A stretch of 64,000 nt of DNA from Sindora glabra (Eukaryota; Streptophyta; Magnoliopsida; Fabales; Fabaceae): contig CM035234.1 in the NCBI GenBank assembly GCA_020226215.1, forward strand, positions 51,277,275 through 51,341,274, written 5' to 3'. The notes under the pieces were generated by a model. It worked only from the letters and a program-made list of their open reading frames with translations. It did no database searches and had not been told where the DNA came from. Within the stretch, counting starts at the first letter, position 1, and each line of letters starts with the position of its first letter. This document shows, in pieces, positions 61,179-64,000 of the stretch. A program made the position numbers and the translations under genes.

Positions 61179-63953
61179 TCAAAGTGTAGAAGAGTCTTCC
61201 TCCCCATATAGCAGTGGGCAGCGCCTACGATTATGTCCTTCCATCTTACAATAACCGCATTTTTGCTTTACACCGCTCTCTTAAGGCCAATCCATCTTAT
61301 TTCTGATCCGGGTCGACTTTGGTCGTCCCCTTGCACGTAATCTTCCATAATTTGGAACTAGGACAGGAAATGGTGGTAGGTTATTCCATTGCGACCACTC
61401 CCCGATAGGCCACCACTCAGATTTGTAGCAATTGAGTAGTGTGTCAAGCTTGTATACAGCATCGACATATAGTTCCCACGATATGTTGATTGAGGTACAA
61501 GCAGCAATAATATGAGCGCAAAGATACCTATACGCTTGGAATTGTCCACATTCACATTGCCCTTTGTCTAATAACACTTGGACAACCTTTCCACATGACC
61601 CCCTGGCCATATCAGGGCCCTCCACCACCTCAAATCTAGTCCCTTCTCTATTGTAAGCACGAACGTGGTAAAAAGAAGCATGTGACTGGATAATCGCAAG
61701 CTCCTGTCTGAATCTGCTTACGTATCTGTGACCTTGTTGTAGTTCAGTGTGCGCTTCTTTTGCCCTTTCCACAAAGTACTTGACACATCTATAGTATGTT
61801 TGTTGAACAAGGCCTGTGATTGCCAGCTTCCTTAATCCTTTGAAGAGGCCATTGATGCACTCTACAATGTTAGTCGTCATATGACCATATCTTCTGCCTT
61901 CGTCATAAGCAAGCATCCACTTCTCGTTCGGAATAGCGGTTAACTTCTTGTGGATCTCCTCATTGATTTTGCTAAGATTGTCCAATCTCTCCATGGCCTT
62001 TTCCCAACTGGGCTCATACGCTGAACAGAAGGAGAAAAATAGGTTAACCGGGTTGAACTACCAGGTACACAAATTTATAGATGAAAGGTTCAACAAAGAA
62101 ATTATGCTATAACACATACCAATCTTAAGGACAACTTTCCTCACATTGTCATCCCTACTCTTCTTGCGAACGTTGCTGGCAATATGTCTGATACAGTACC
62201 GGTGATAAGCATAAGGAGGCTGCCATCCCAGGCCTTCGGTGGCTACAACATCTTTTATAGCTCGGTGTCGATCTGATATCAAGCATATTCCTTGCTTGTT
62301 CGTAACATTTACCCGCAGTAATGCCAAAAACTAACTCCAGTTTTCATAGTTCTCCCTATCAACAATGGTAAAGGCAAGAGGAACGGGACATTTGTTACCG
62401 TCCTGGGTCGCAGCAATCAATAGCACGCCCCTGAACTTGCCATACAAATGCATTCCATTAACTTGGATGAATTGCTTGCAGTAAGGAAATGCTGCAATTC
62501 ATGGCTTGAAAGCCCAGAAAACTCGGTTGAAAACATGTTTCTGTGGATCGACACGATTGTCAGATGTGACAAATTCTTGTGACTCCAACTTGAACAGCGC
62601 CTGGTTACAGTAGCCTAAAATGTCCAACCATTTGGGAAGCACTTCATACGATTTATCCCAATCACCGTACACCTTGACAATTGCCTTTTGTTTCGCCTTC
62701 CATGCTTTCCTGTACGAAATCTTGTACTTGTACATGCCTTCCACCCTCTCTTGTATAAGCGAGATTGGAACATCGTGCTTCATTTTAATCATCTCCAGTA
62801 TCAAGGAACTGATATACTCAGAGTCCAGAGACTTGTGATCTTGTGTCAAACTGGCATTAACACATGTGTGAGGCCCTGAAAATCTAGTTATTGTCCAAGT
62901 GTTACAATTCTTCAGTTTCGTCGCTCTGAGGTGGAAATTGCATTGGTCCCCAAATTTATCACACTTCACGCTTAATCTTCTAGTATCCGACTCCTCCATG
63001 TAATAACTGTGGTGCCTTTTGATGTGGTAATGCTTGGTTGCAGCAATTAAAGCCTCCTTACAATCGAACTCTTGCCCAACCTGTAAGCCCTCCATGTCGT
63101 AATCATAGGTTGGTTTCATTATTTCCAAAAATTCATTTGGATTCCGTTTGGCATCCCAATCAATGTGAGAGAAGATAGCAGCTTGGGGGACACCACATGA
63201 TGTTTGTGCAACATTACCACTCCTCACACACCGCGTTGGTACACTGTCTCCATGTGTAGTCGCATGTTCTTCGTCATTAGTGTCGCGATCGTCACCGCTA
63301 CTGCAGGACACCTCATCGTCTTCAAAACCAGACTCTAGGTAGGCATCTATTAATACGGGATTGATGGATTCTTCCTGTACGACCGGCAAGGCACTTGATG
63401 AACCTATCAAGGTATGTGGTGCATTTACTGGGAAAACACCTGCAACAGATGAGTCCAATGCAGGAGTATGACTATCAGAAATGTGGAACTCAAATCCACC
63501 TGTGTAAGGAGGGCCTTCCCGCATCATCAAATAACCAGTGTTGACATAAGCCGCTGGATCCACGGGTGGTCCAGTTCTTGGAATTCTTTCATCAAAATCA
63601 AGGTTGGCAGCGTGCAATTCGGATGTGATCACGTCCACGTACAATTCCATGACTGTCATCGTCGGATGTTGTTCGTAGCTTGCTATCGCACATGCCAAGT
63701 CTTCATCGTCGTCCAATTCGTATGCCATGTACTGAGCCTCTGTTTGATGCTGTGGAAACTTGTAAATAATTTTCCCCACAGTTTGATCTTGGTGAAGCTT
63801 CAGTCGGGCATGAATTCTTTCGCGCAAGACATCTATAGTGCTGCATCCTTTCAACTTTAGTGCCTTTGGGGGAGGTCCATCGTACATTACTCCCATCGAT
63901 CCCTCAATCATTGTACCATTTAAATATATAAAAGTAATTAAACTTTTCTTCAT
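61179..63953 (-). pseudogene. Mutator-like (MuDR family) transposase, decayed
   Basis: This transposase would cut and move the MULE. Exon 1, 63953-62120, and exon 2, 62020-61179, are joined by a GT-AG intron; the full model is about 890 codons, a normal MuDR size. Order: PB1-like N-terminus (residues 1-107), acidic stretch (205-230), MuDR DNA-binding domain (about 289-365, with C331, C338, H362, C364), then the DDE core: the first Asp is replaced by Asn in QVNGMHLYGK (codon 499, 62459-62457), the second is in LISDRHR (D561) and Glu in NIVECIN (about E665). The SWIM zinc finger is CEC…LCAH (about residues 767-781), and a C-terminal CCHC knuckle CGYCKMEGHNRRRC lies past a stop. Stops: TGA 62501, TAG 62333, TAA 61283. 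I chose ATG 63953 because an in-frame ATG precedes the domain; an upstream exon is possible. The gene is inactive both by stops and by the lost catalytic residue. Confidence 0.9.
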
Positions 63954-64000
63954 CTCGTTACTTCTAGCTGCAAAATATTCACTGCAAACTTTTCTTCATC
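63954..64000 (-). other. 5' flank of transposase, cut by window edge
   Basis: A 15-bp phrase, gatgaagaaaagttt on the minus strand, occurs here and again over the start codon at 63953. The promoter and the right end of the MULE are outside the window. Confidence 0.4.

Noticed and set aside
61281..63953. Transposase as an active gene
   Set aside because: Three in-frame stops and an Asp-to-Asn change in the catalytic core; the zinc knuckle lies after a stop.

Overview
This window looks like gene-poor, repeat-packed nuclear DNA of a flowering plant, probably a eudicot. It is strongly AT-rich, has no bacterial-style gene packing, and almost every recognisable piece is a plant transposable element: Ty1/copia and large-LTR (probably Ty3/gypsy) retrotransposons, LINE fragments, and a Mutator-like (MULE) transposon with a plant-mobile-domain (PMD) gene. 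I found no intact host gene. The only host-type gene is a broken RING-H2 (ATL-family) pseudogene near 49.3-49.8 kb. Species cannot be named from this sequence alone.

Layout. 1-4.7 kb: two degenerate minus-strand LTR copies (called family B here). 4.86-5.49 kb: a LINE fragment cut by a minus-strand copia element (3' LTR 5488-5864, RNase H/RT remnant to about 6.82 kb). 6.8-8.0 kb: another LTR-like block. 8.0-8.3 kb: a degenerate telomere-like GT-rich tract. 8.3-10.35 kb: an RNase H remnant. 10.35-17.2 kb: a family B fragment and a 2.85-kb solo LTR (family E). 17.2-38.2 kb: a deep nest in which family B hosts family C, C hosts an antisense family A LTR, that hosts a sense family A LTR, and that hosts a solo LTR (family D). 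A copia solo LTR sits inside C, and a third family A LTR lies to the right. Several insertions have perfect 5-bp target-site duplications. 38.5-43.8 kb: a badly decayed plus-strand copia element with both LTR starts. 46.1-48.1 kb: an AT-rich minisatellite of about 17 units. 49.3-49.8 kb: the ATL pseudogene. 50.1-55.8 kb: a minus-strand copia element with gag, protease/integrase, RT and RNase H remnants and a tandemly duplicated leader. 56.6-64.0 kb: the MULE, whose PMD gene and transposase both lie on the minus strand and which runs off the right edge.

The genes do not form a pathway; the window records successive insertions. Two points stand out. First, every lesion I can identify in the MULE (eight in-frame stops, a lost splice acceptor and a lost catalytic Asp) can be explained by a C-to-T or G-to-A transition, as expected of methylated, silenced DNA. 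Second, clusters of short self-complementary words recur at similar offsets (about 0.8-1.45 kb) downstream of LTR starts in family B and in the apparently unrelated family D, with different sequences. LTR family letters are local labels. Boundaries without a target-site duplication are approximate.
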